64,000 bases of DNA from contig NZ_FNWW01000006.1 of NCBI RefSeq assembly GCF_900108515.1, forward strand, positions 124,001 to 188,000, read 5' to 3'. Numbering within the stretch: the first letter of the stretch is position 1; each line of letters starts with the position of its first letter. Both the position numbers and the translations under genes were made by a program. Shown here in pieces: positions 8,349 to 15,098 of this stretch. Origin of the DNA: Halobacillus karajensis (lineage in GTDB: Bacteria; Bacillota; Bacilli; Bacillales; Halobacillaceae). The notes under the pieces were generated by a model. It ran no database searches. It was not told where the DNA came from and was given only the letters and a program-made list of their open reading frames with translations.

Positions 8349-9893
8349 ATGAATTTAAGCGAACAACTGTTGCTGACCGCTCAAAGGAACCCGGATAAGG
8401 ACGCCTATATTTTTCAAGGGCAGCCGGTTACTTATCAGGAGTTTGATGCAACGGTCACTAAATTCGCTTCTAAGTTGTCTGAATGGGGTTATACAAAAGG
8501 AGACCACATTGCTTTAGTAAGTGGAAACAGTCCATTATTCATGATTGGACTTTATGGTGCACTTCGGGCAGGTGTAACCGTTATTCCGATCAACCCAACG
8601 TATACAGCAGATGAAATGAGTTACATTTTGAAAAATGGAGATGTCAAGGCAGTGATGACCATGGATGTATTTATGGATAAATTTGAACACATGGACCAAT
8701 GTCTTGATGTGTATCATTATTTTGTGGCCGATACAGGTACGGGGATCGATCTGTCCTCTTCATCTTTATCCGCAAAAATGAAACCGTTTGCAAGAACGGT
8801 GGGAGAAGGTCGATTGGATTTTTCCGGTCCTTCAATTGATGACCAGGATGTTGCTGCTATTCTGTATACATCTGGTACAACGGGTAAACCGAAGGGGGCC
8901 ATGCTTACCCACCAAAATTTATATTCGAATGCCTCAGATGTCGCTGATTATCTGCAAATAAACTCAGACGATCGCGTAATTGCTACCCTGCCAATGTTTC
9001 ACGTTTTTTGCTTGACCGTTTGTTTGAATGCTCCGTTGGTTAATGGAGGAACTGTTCTAATTGTTCCAAAGTTCTCTCCGCAGGAAGTGTTTGCAACAGC
9101 TGAAGAATATCAAGCCACTATTTTTGCTGGTGTTCCGACAATGTATAACTATTTATTACACACAGGAAAAGATCAAGCACAAGCACGATCTTTCCGCCAT
9201 ATGCGTTTCTGTATTTCTGGTGGTTCATCCTTGCCTGTCGCTCTATTAGAGTCCTTTGAAAAACAATTCGATGTCCGTGTATCTGAAGGGTACGGCCTGT
9301 CAGAAGCTTCCCCCGTAACTGCCTTCAATCCTCTTGACCGACCGAGAAAAGCAGGATCCATTGGCCAGAATATAAAAAATGTCAAGAATAAAGTGGTTGA
9401 TGAACTGGGAGAAGAAGTAGCTGTTGGGGAAGTCGGTGAATTGGTTGTAAAAGGACCAAACGTCATGAAGGGCTATTACAAACTTCCCGAAGAAACAGCG
9501 GTCACGATTCGGGACGGTTGGCTCTATACTGGTGACATGGCCTGTCAGGATGAAGAAGGATATCTTTATATTGTAGACCGTAAAAAAGATATGATCCTTG
9601 TCGGCGGGTATAATGTTTATCCAAGAGAAGTTGAGGAAGTTCTTTATAAACATGACGATGTAACAGAAGTAGCAGTTGTAGGAGCTCCAGATTCGGAATT
9701 GGGGGAAACGGTCATCAGTTACGTCGTACCTAAACACCCGTCTTTGACGGAAGAAGAACTGAATGATTATTGCAAGGATCATTTAGCGAAGTATAAAATC
9801 CCGTCACGCATTGAATTTATGTCTGAATTACCGAAGAATACGACTGGTAAAATTCTAAGGAAAAATTTACGTGAACAATTGGCAAAGTCCTGA
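8349..9893 (+). CDS. lcfB: Long-chain fatty-acid-CoA ligase
   Basis: 514 residues, an ANL-superfamily adenylate-forming enzyme. It converts fatty acid, ATP and CoA to acyl-CoA for beta-oxidation. The AMP-binding loop YTSGTTGKPKGA is near residue 172, the GYGLSEASP motif near 315, the hinge and A8 motif YTGDMACQDEEGYLYIVDR near 400, and the A10 lysine in PKNTTGKILRK near the end. ATG 8349 is used because gggggag precedes it and the longer frame starts inside the FadR operator. The operator supports a role in fatty-acid degradation, as for B. subtilis lcfB (yhfL), which is also close to lplJ. Confidence 0.95.
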   Translation: MNLSEQLLLTAQRNPDKDAYIFQGQPVTYQEFDATVTKFASKLSEWGYTKGDHIALVSGNSPLFMIGLYGALRAGVTVIPINPTYTADEMSYILKNGDVKAVMTMDVFMDKFEHMDQCLDVYHYFVADTGTGIDLSSSSLSAKMKPFARTVGEGRLDFSGPSIDDQDVAAILYTSGTTGKPKGAMLTHQNLYSNASDVADYLQINSDDRVIATLPMFHVFCLTVCLNAPLVNGGTVLIVPKFSPQEVFATAEEYQATIFAGVPTMYNYLLHTGKDQAQARSFRHMRFCISGGSSLPVALLESFEKQFDVRVSEGYGLSEASPVTAFNPLDRPRKAGSIGQNIKNVKNKVVDELGEEVAVGEVGELVVKGPNVMKGYYKLPEETAVTIRDGWLYTGDMACQDEEGYLYIVDRKKDMILVGGYNVYPREVEEVLYKHDDVTEVAVVGAPDSELGETVISYVVPKHPSLTEEELNDYCKDHLAKYKIPSRIEFMSELPKNTTGKILRKNLREQLAKS

Positions 9894-9958
9894 GCGAAAG
9901 GGGAACAGTACCCATAAATATTCCCGGTGCGTAAATATGTATGCTAAAAGTTCAAACG

Positions 9959-9993
9959 GCCATAGCTCTTTCTATAATAGAGCTATGGCTGCT
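9959..9993 (+). terminator. Strong hairpin, probable lcfB terminator
   Basis: Perfect 11-base stem gccatagctct / agagctatggc with a nine-base loop; a short cttttag follows after nine bases, so the T tract is weak. It lies about 65 bases after lcfB. Confidence 0.5.
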
Positions 9994-10096
9994 TATGCGC
10001 CTTTTAGACGCATTATCTGATCAAATCAGACTTCTTCCATCACACTTGAAACCTTTCCATTCACTCCCCGTATAAACATAGAAAGGGGAAAAAGTG

Positions 10097-11032
10097 ATGG
10101 AGGAACTGCATGAAGCTTTAATGGATGCAAGAAAAGGATTATTGGAAAAAGAACGACTACATAGAGAAAGTGAAAAATTGAAAGAGGAGCTTAATCATCT
10201 GTACGTTCAAGAACAGCAATATCGAGAGAGACTTACTGAGGAGGAAGAAGATGTTGAAAAACTTGAGCGGATGAGTCTCACTAATCTGTTTGTAACCATT
10301 ACAGGTCAAAAATTGGGGAAATTAGAAAAAGAAAAGCAAGAAGTAGTGGAAGCACGTTTGAAATGGAAAGAAGCGCACCAATCGTTAGCCGATGTAGAAA
10401 CGGAATTGGAGAATCTTAACCAAAAAATAAAAGAATCAGGGGATCAAAAAGGAGAGTATAATAGGTTATATCAAAGGAAGAAGCAGTTCCTTATATCGAG
10501 AGGGAGAGAAAAAGGCAAACGCCTGCTCGAGCTCAGTGATAAGCGATCAACATTACAGGCAGAGTTGAGTGAGATTAGTGAAGCCATTGTTGCTGGTCAA
10601 TCAGCTATGTCCGCGCTTGAAGAAGCATCGAAGTCATTGACCTCAGCAGAAAATTGGGGGGCCATCGATATGCTGGGGGGTGGATTATTGACAACCGCCG
10701 TCAAGCATTCCCGTGTAGATGATGCAGATACCGCTATCCATACCGCGCAACGACACTTGCGGAAGTTCGCAAATGAAATTGATGATCTTGGAAAGCACTA
10801 TGACGCTAATATTCAAATCTCAGGTGGTTTAACGGTAGCGGACTATTTTTTTGGTGGGTTAATTGTGGATTGGTTCGTTCAGAATAAAATCCAATCTTCT
10901 CATAAAGAAGTTAGAGAAATTAGGAAAAAAACTCATCAGGCACTTCTTGACCTTGAAACACTAGAGCGCCAGTTTGAAAAAGAGGAGCAGGCTTTTAAGG
11001 AGGAGATGGACCGTATTGTCCGTTATACATGA
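10097..11032 (+). CDS. Coiled-coil protein of unknown function
   Basis: 311 residues. Roughly residues 1-125 form a long, highly charged heptad-rich coil (many Glu, Lys, Leu, Gln). Then comes a Gly-containing middle with IDMLGGGLLTTAVKHS (about 191-206) and GGLTVADYFFGGLIVDWF (about 253-270), and a second helical tail. No signal peptide, no clear transmembrane segment, no catalytic motif seen. ATG 10097 has aggggaa upstream; the GTG just before it is less well placed. It is a single-gene unit between hairpins. I do not recognise a named family; the alternation of coils and glycine turns could be a membrane-associated or filament protein, which is speculative. Confidence 0.75.
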   Translation: MEELHEALMDARKGLLEKERLHRESEKLKEELNHLYVQEQQYRERLTEEEEDVEKLERMSLTNLFVTITGQKLGKLEKEKQEVVEARLKWKEAHQSLADVETELENLNQKIKESGDQKGEYNRLYQRKKQFLISRGREKGKRLLELSDKRSTLQAELSEISEAIVAGQSAMSALEEASKSLTSAENWGAIDMLGGGLLTTAVKHSRVDDADTAIHTAQRHLRKFANEIDDLGKHYDANIQISGGLTVADYFFGGLIVDWFVQNKIQSSHKEVREIRKKTHQALLDLETLERQFEKEEQAFKEEMDRIVRYT

Positions 11033-11078
11033 GGAATTTTGAGAGGTCGTATGTCATTTACTAGAAAATTCGCACCAC

Positions 11079-11103
11079 TTTGCGGACCTCCGCAACTTTT
11101 TTT
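11079..11103 (+). terminator. Terminator of the coiled-coil gene
   Basis: ttgcgg-acct-ccgcaa hairpin then cttttttt. Confidence 0.75.
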
Positions 11104-11124
11104 CGGTGAACACGGACCAAGGGT

Positions 11125-11340
11125 GTACTACAATAGAAACAGATAAGCGGTGATGCTTATTTATCTCATAACTATTTATGATTTGGTTGTCATAAATAGG
11201 TCAGTAATTAATTTTACTGATGAGTGTCATGGAAAAGTCTTTCCTCTCAGAGAACTTTTCCAACAATTTATTCCCTCACTCAAAAGTTAACCAGTCGTCT
11301 CTTTTGGCCCATGTTCTCGTAGAGCATGGGCACTTTTTTT
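11125..11340 (+). ncRNA. Candidate structured RNA with five hairpins
   Basis: Between two terminators and without a convincing gene lies a series of uninterrupted hairpins. H1 is ataagc/gcttat (11143-11160). H2 is ctatttatga/tcataaatag, 10 perfect pairs (11172-11199). H3 is tcagtaa/ttactga (11201-11220). H4 is ggaaaagt/acttttcc (11231-11261). H5 is the intrinsic terminator gcccatg/catgggc followed by acttttttt (11307-11340). A tacaat box at about 11128-11133 could serve as -10, though no good -35 is seen. Five perfect stems in 190 bases, closed by a terminator, point to a folded RNA: a small regulatory RNA or a leader of the remnant gene downstream. It matches no riboswitch class I know. The 83-residue frame at 11220 across it has no homologue I recognise and no ribosome binding site. 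Confidence 0.5.
11307..11340 (+). terminator. Intrinsic terminator closing the candidate RNA
   Basis: gcccatg / catgggc stem, 11-base loop, then seven T. Confidence 0.85.
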
Positions 11341-11364
11341 ATCAAAAATGGGCTCGTTTAGTGA

Positions 11365-11388
11365 CTCTTCCTCTTCCTCTTCCTCTTC
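11365..11388. repeat. Four tandem ctcttc hexamers
   Basis: Four exact copies, followed by cccc. Not inside a recognised gene. A pyrimidine stretch like this could pair with Shine-Dalgarno sequences if transcribed, but no direct evidence shows that. Confidence 0.8.
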
Positions 11389-11488
11389 CCCTTTATTCAG
11401 TAAATTTTAATAAGAACAGAAGTATGACAGGTGATGTTCTTGCTCAAAATAATAGGACGGACAATCATTAAAGGAGCCGGATAAGACC

Positions 11489-11699
11489 ATGGCACCGGGA
11501 CGACCGGGGGCAGAAAATCCATTTATTCCTATAAGTGCTGGCAATTCAGCTGGATGTTACCACAAAGATGAAGGCTTCTACCGCAGTAAGTCCAGGAGCT
11601 ATTGAACTTGGGCTATGGAGGTCTGGGGGAATGGTTCTTCCTGGTGGAATTGAATCAGAGATGACGACCGAAGAAGATAAAGGTCTTCCGAAATTTTAG
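11489..11699 (+). pseudogene. Frameshifted remnant of an unrecognised small gene
   Basis: One frame opens at ATG 11489 and stops at 11605; a second frame, offset by +1, continues as protein-like sequence (GLWRSGGMVLPGGIESEM around 11620-11670) to a stop at 11699. A site aaggag lies at 11471, rather far upstream. The overlapping open halves look like one gene broken by a frameshift. I do not recognise the family and base this on reading alone. Confidence 0.25.
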
Positions 11700-11812
11700 G
11701 ATGCTACACCTTTAGTAAAGAATCGTTCAACTATTGAAAAAAGCGAAGGCAAACGTTTTTTTTGCTTCTGATGGTCTTATTGCACGGGTGCTGAGCCACA
11801 GCGGACGAGTAA

Positions 11813-12268
11813 TCATCGGGGCTTCTTGTAGGTAATCATAAACTCTTCGTTCGTGAGATAAAAGTCACGATTTGGCCGTCGATGTAACAAATCGCGGCGC
11901 TCGAGCTTATAATAACTTATCCGTTTATATGGATCATCATCAATGATCGGAAGTTCTTGTGTTTGTTCTATATACTCGTCCACAGCTTGTTGGATGAGGT
12001 CAATATCTAAGGCGAGGTCTTTGTCTTGTTCTTCAAACAACTCATAGGTCTCCCGGGACATATAGAAATTCTGAACAGGTACAGCTTTTAAATAGGGGGC
12101 CAGAAGTTTATAGTCCAAAGTCAGATCTTCCTTAATAACTACACTAAGGGGGACCTCCTTAGGCTTGGAGTCTGCAAATGCATGGACCGCTTTTCTGACT
12201 TCATGAATGGATATATCTCTTTTCTCTACCTTCGTTTCTTTCGACTTTTTATTCTTTCGGCTCCACAT
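11813..12268 (-). CDS. DUF3939 family protein
   Basis: 151 residues, cytoplasmic. A basic start (MWSRKNKKSKETK) is followed by an all-helical/beta body with YDPLAPYLK-like segment DYKLLAPYLKAVP (about 52-64), FYMSRETYELFEE (about 68-80), and the conserved end PYKRISYYKLERRDLL and FYLTNEEFMITYKKPR. These blocks resemble the Bacillaceae family DUF3939; function unknown. Start has cctcct-type ribosome binding site (aggaggaa on minus strand). It stands alone, divergent from a 38-residue ORF. Family assignment is from memory, not from a search. Confidence 0.75.
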   Translation of the reverse strand: MWSRKNKKSKETKVEKRDISIHEVRKAVHAFADSKPKEVPLSVVIKEDLTLDYKLLAPYLKAVPVQNFYMSRETYELFEEQDKDLALDIDLIQQAVDEYIEQTQELPIIDDDPYKRISYYKLERRDLLHRRPNRDFYLTNEEFMITYKKPR

Positions 12269-12312
12269 CTGTACATTCCTCCTAAATAAAATTTGTTCGA
12301 GAGGTGTTTTAA

Positions 12313-12429
12313 ATGAAAAATAAGCCAGTTCATCAGCCAGAACTTGATTTCTTTACACTACTTAATCCTGATTTTGGACGTTGGGAAGAAAAGGAAGAAA
12401 GGAAAGGGCCGGCAGAAGAACAAGTGTAA
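12313..12429 (+). CDS. Small hypothetical protein (38 residues)
   Basis: Begins MKNKPVHQPELDFFTLLNPD and is acidic-basic and hydrophilic, ending in EEQV. A gagaggtg site lies 6 bases upstream of the ATG. It is divergent from the DUF3939 gene with only 44 bases between. Codon use is ordinary for the region. Short, so only moderately sure that it is real; no family recognised. Confidence 0.45.
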   Translation: MKNKPVHQPELDFFTLLNPDFGRWEEKEERKGPAEEQV

Positions 12430-12577
12430 CTGTAGTATAGCAGATGAAGCTATTTGAAACATTTTTATAATAATGTTTAGACTTTCGCCCCGCTATTTGG
12501 TAAATTAAAGAAGATGAGCGGTTAGTTCGGCCTATTAGGGGGACTGCCGCCACTTGAATAGAAGGGTGTTGAAGTGG

Positions 12578-13105
12578 ATGACCTATGTTCCTGAAAAAGA
12601 ATACGAAATTAACCCACAAACCATTGCACTTGTGGCAAAGCAAGAAGATGGTGGACAAGTCTTTACAGAAGTTATGGAGACGGATGAACATTTTTTCATT
12701 CCCAAGTGCCCGAGGGATATTATTGATCGTTCATGCCGCTATTTTGCAAGCAGCCTCGAAGGGCGTATCGCCGGTACAAAACAACTGACCGGCTACACTC
12801 ACAAGCCACCGATCGTCATATCTGAAGCGATGGGTATTTATTTCTTCCCCATTATCTCTCCGAAACGAAAAGACTGCTCCTGGATCGCCCATAAATATAT
12901 TCGCTCCTACAAAGGGGAACCCAATAAGACGACAACCGTTCAGTTTGCTAACGGTGACTCCATCAACCTTCCCGTTTCTGATGGCATGTTTGCGAATCAA
13001 GTTCAGCGCACAGCCCATTTGCGCGTTATTCTGGAAGACCGCTTCCATCCAGCGTCTGTGGTTGCTGATAACCGTGCGGAACGGATTGCTGAGACTTTTT
13101 CATAA
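12578..13105 (+). CDS. comK: Competence transcription factor ComK
   Basis: 175 residues from ATG 12578. ComK is the master activator of DNA-uptake genes. Family blocks seen are IIDRSCRYFASSLEGR-AGT (about 47-67), HKPPIVISE (about 74), the central FPIISPKRKDCSWIAH (about 90-105), and FANQVQRTAHLR (about 143-154). The C-terminus is about 17 residues shorter than B. subtilis ComK. The 3' end (13026-13105) overlaps the convergent gene tail by 80 bases. The longest frame begins at TTG 12554; ATG 12578 has aagggtg at a good distance. I saw no clear pair of ComK boxes (AAAAN5TTTT) upstream. Confidence 0.92.
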   Translation: MTYVPEKEYEINPQTIALVAKQEDGGQVFTEVMETDEHFFIPKCPRDIIDRSCRYFASSLEGRIAGTKQLTGYTHKPPIVISEAMGIYFFPIISPKRKDCSWIAHKYIRSYKGEPNKTTTVQFANGDSINLPVSDGMFANQVQRTAHLRVILEDRFHPASVVADNRAERIAETFS

Positions 13106-13442
13106 GTTCAAATAATATATTTTCCACTTTTTTTCGTATAGCTGGATTGAAGTAGTTGCGCTTTTCTTCATAACCATGAGCCAGGAACAAAAAAGAGGTA
13201 AACGAATCATTTCTTCCTGATTCTACGACCTGAAGTTTCATTTGATCCATTTGTTTCCTTAGTTTCCTTCGTTCCTGCCGCGCTTCAAGCTCCATTTTCC
13301 CAAGCAGCTCCATATACGGCTCTTTAATTTTGAATTTCCCTTGCTCCATGTGTTTCCGATCTTGCCTGATGACAGTGATGGCCATAGATAAAAACAAGTA
13401 GCGGGAAGCGAGATCTAATTCTTTCTGTTTTAAATACCTCAT
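13026..13442 (-). CDS. Conserved hypothetical protein convergent with comK
   Basis: 138 residues. Begins MRYLKQKELDLASRYLFLSM with ggagggg seven bases upstream, which fixes the start against a longer frame at 13457. It is mostly helical and charged, with a basic middle (QERRKLRKQMDQMKLQVVES) and a conserved-looking FLFLAHGYEEKRNYFNPAIRK-like block near 90-110. The last ~26 codons lie antisense to the end of comK. No signal peptide or catalytic motif. B. subtilis also has a small unknown gene next to comK, but I cannot confirm homology. Confidence 0.7.
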   Translation of the reverse strand: MRYLKQKELDLASRYLFLSMAITVIRQDRKHMEQGKFKIKEPYMELLGKMELEARQERRKLRKQMDQMKLQVVESGRNDSFTSFLFLAHGYEEKRNYFNPAIRKKVENILFELMKKSQQSVPHGYQQPQTLDGSGLPE

Positions 13443-13656
13443 ATCATTCCCCTCCAAATATGCGAACAGGCGTTCTTGTTTGTATTATACCATGTATAAG
13501 TCTATTTTATGCAAGGGAGTTTTAAGAAAAGGTTGAAAGTGGAAAGATGGGGAAAAGCTAGATGTGTGAACACAAACGGGTAGGCAGAAAGCTTTGTTTT
13601 CGATAAAATAAAGAAAAAACAGGCACTGAATGTTAGTGTACTTAAGGAGTCGCATC

Positions 13657-14304
13657 ATGGGTGCAGTGATGGGGAAAATTGATCAATGGCGCAGTTTAGC
13701 AGAGAATGACCAATTATTTGATTATATAATTAAACAGCTTGAAGGTTTAGAACGGTTTGGACCGATCCCAGGGATTCTGTTCCCGTTAATCGAAGCATTG
13801 CTGCCAATTTTACCTTTGGTCGCATTCGTATTAGCAAATGCTGTCGTGTATGGGTTGTTTAAAGGGTTTCTTTATTCCTGGATCGGAGCTGTTATCGGAT
13901 CTTTAGGTGTGTTTTTTATTATTCGTCGTTTAGGGGACAAGCGTCTATTCAGGAAGATCACAAGACAAAAACAGGTGAAAAGAGTGACGAGGTGGGTAGA
14001 AGAGCATGGGTTTGGACCGCTTTTCCTTTTGATGTGTTTTCCGTTCTCTCCTTCCTCCATTATCAATATCGTTGCAGGATTATCAAGAGTCAGCCGGCAG
14101 CAGTTTATCCTTGCTGTTCTTTTAGGGAAAGCCGTGATGATTTTTACGATTGCGTACGTGGGCTCAAGCATTGCTTCCTTTGCACAGAATCCTGTAAAGT
14201 CAATTGTGGTTGGAATCTGTATCCTCCTTTTCTGGGTGATTGGGAAGTTTATTGAAAAGAGAGTTCAAATAAAGGTGGAGCAGAAAGCACGCAGTAGGGA
14301 TTAA
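13657..14304 (+). CDS. yhjE: TVP38/TMEM64 family membrane protein (VTT domain)
   Basis: 215 residues. After a short soluble lead, hydrophobic segments lie at about 38-60, 65-88, 125-150, 152-175 and 185-205. Between them stands the VTT-domain signature with GPLFLLMCFPFSP (about 122-134) and a G-x-x-x-G rich helix. Members are thought to be lipid scramblase-like or small-molecule transport proteins of the DedA superfamily; function is not proven. ATG 13657 follows aaggag at 7 bases; the upstream frame start at 13630 lacks one. The order yhjE then signal peptidase matches B. subtilis yhjE-sipV. Confidence 0.85.
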   Translation: MGAVMGKIDQWRSLAENDQLFDYIIKQLEGLERFGPIPGILFPLIEALLPILPLVAFVLANAVVYGLFKGFLYSWIGAVIGSLGVFFIIRRLGDKRLFRKITRQKQVKRVTRWVEEHGFGPLFLLMCFPFSPSSIINIVAGLSRVSRQQFILAVLLGKAVMIFTIAYVGSSIASFAQNPVKSIVVGICILLFWVIGKFIEKRVQIKVEQKARSRD

Positions 14305-14359
14305 GTTTGTCTCATCGAGGGTAAAATGGTTGTAGTATACCACCTGGAGGCAAAACTAT

Positions 14360-14896
14360 ATGAAAAAATATCGTAGAGTGACCCGGACGATATTAATCGC
14401 ACTGCTGTTAGCTTTTGTGTTCCGTTCCTATTTGTTCGCCAGCTATATTGTGGATGGTGAATCGATGGAACCAACACTCAATGATGGAAATTTATTAATG
14501 GTTAATAAAGCGGTTTATGATTGGAAGGAAATTGGAAGACAGCAAGTCATCGTTTTTCACGCAAATGAAGAAGAAGATTACGTGAAGCGTGTCATAGGAA
14601 TCGCTGGAGATGAGATTGCTGTTAAAAGCGATCAGTTGTATATCAACGGAGAAAAGGTGGAGGAAAGTTACCTCGATCCGCTCCGCCCGAGTGACGGCCT
14701 TCCGTTTACGAATGACTTTACTTTAGAGGAAGTAACGGGACACGAGACGGTCCCGGAGGGTCATTTGTTCGTTATGGGAGACAACAGGCGTGACAGTCTG
14801 GATAGTCGCTATTTCGGGTTGGTGCCGGCAGAGGCGGTCGTCGGAAAAGTCGATGTGCGATACTGGCCGGTTAACCAGCTTGGAGTGCAATTTTAA
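14360..14896 (+). CDS. sipV: Signal peptidase I
   Basis: 178 residues. One N-terminal membrane anchor (about 8-26), then the extracytoplasmic catalytic domain. The Ser nucleophile is S35 in VDGESMEPTL, the Lys base K76 in DYVKRVIGIAGD, and box E is GDNRRDSLDSRYFG near residue 142. This type I peptidase cleaves signal peptides of exported proteins at the outer face of the membrane. Position after yhjE suggests the SipV orthologue, though this length and sequence also fit other Bacillus Sip paralogues. Ribosome binding site ctggagg upstream. Confidence 0.94.
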   Translation: MKKYRRVTRTILIALLLAFVFRSYLFASYIVDGESMEPTLNDGNLLMVNKAVYDWKEIGRQQVIVFHANEEEDYVKRVIGIAGDEIAVKSDQLYINGEKVEESYLDPLRPSDGLPFTNDFTLEEVTGHETVPEGHLFVMGDNRRDSLDSRYFGLVPAEAVVGKVDVRYWPVNQLGVQF

Positions 14897-14900
14897 TCAG

Positions 14901-14924
14901 CCGCCCTATTGGGGCGGTTTTTTA
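14901..14924 (+). terminator. Terminator of signal peptidase gene
   Basis: ccgccc-tatt-ggggcgg then tttttt, 5 bases after the stop. Confidence 0.9.
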
Positions 14925-15058
14925 ATGGTTTGGGGCGAGCAAGTCACTCCTTTCCTTTTGTTGTTTTAGGAATATTGCAAGCCTTTGAAAGGTGATTCTG
15001 GCTAACGTTTTTCTTACCGAATGCAGAAGGCGTCATTTCATCATAACGCAGATAAAAA

Positions 15059-15067
15059 TGATAAAAT
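15059..15067 (+). promoter_or_regulatory. Extended -10 promoter of addBA
   Basis: TGaTAAAAT (TGN plus -10 box) with start expected about 25 bases before the addB ATG. The -35 is poor. Its place downstream of the longest-frame start supports the later ATG. Confidence 0.5.
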
Positions 15068-15098
15068 AGAAAGAGATGGAGAGAAAGGAGCGATCGGT

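Noticed and set aside
9300-9782. 160-residue frame opposite lcfB
   Set aside because: Shadow of the conserved acyl-CoA ligase reading frame.
11220-11471. 83-residue frame across the hairpin region
   Set aside because: No ribosome binding site, crosses a strong terminator and the ctcttc repeats, no protein-like pattern.
12430-12577. ComK boxes upstream of comK
   Set aside because: Only scattered A and T runs such as gaaacattttta; no pair of AAAAN5TTTT at helical spacing, so not claimed.
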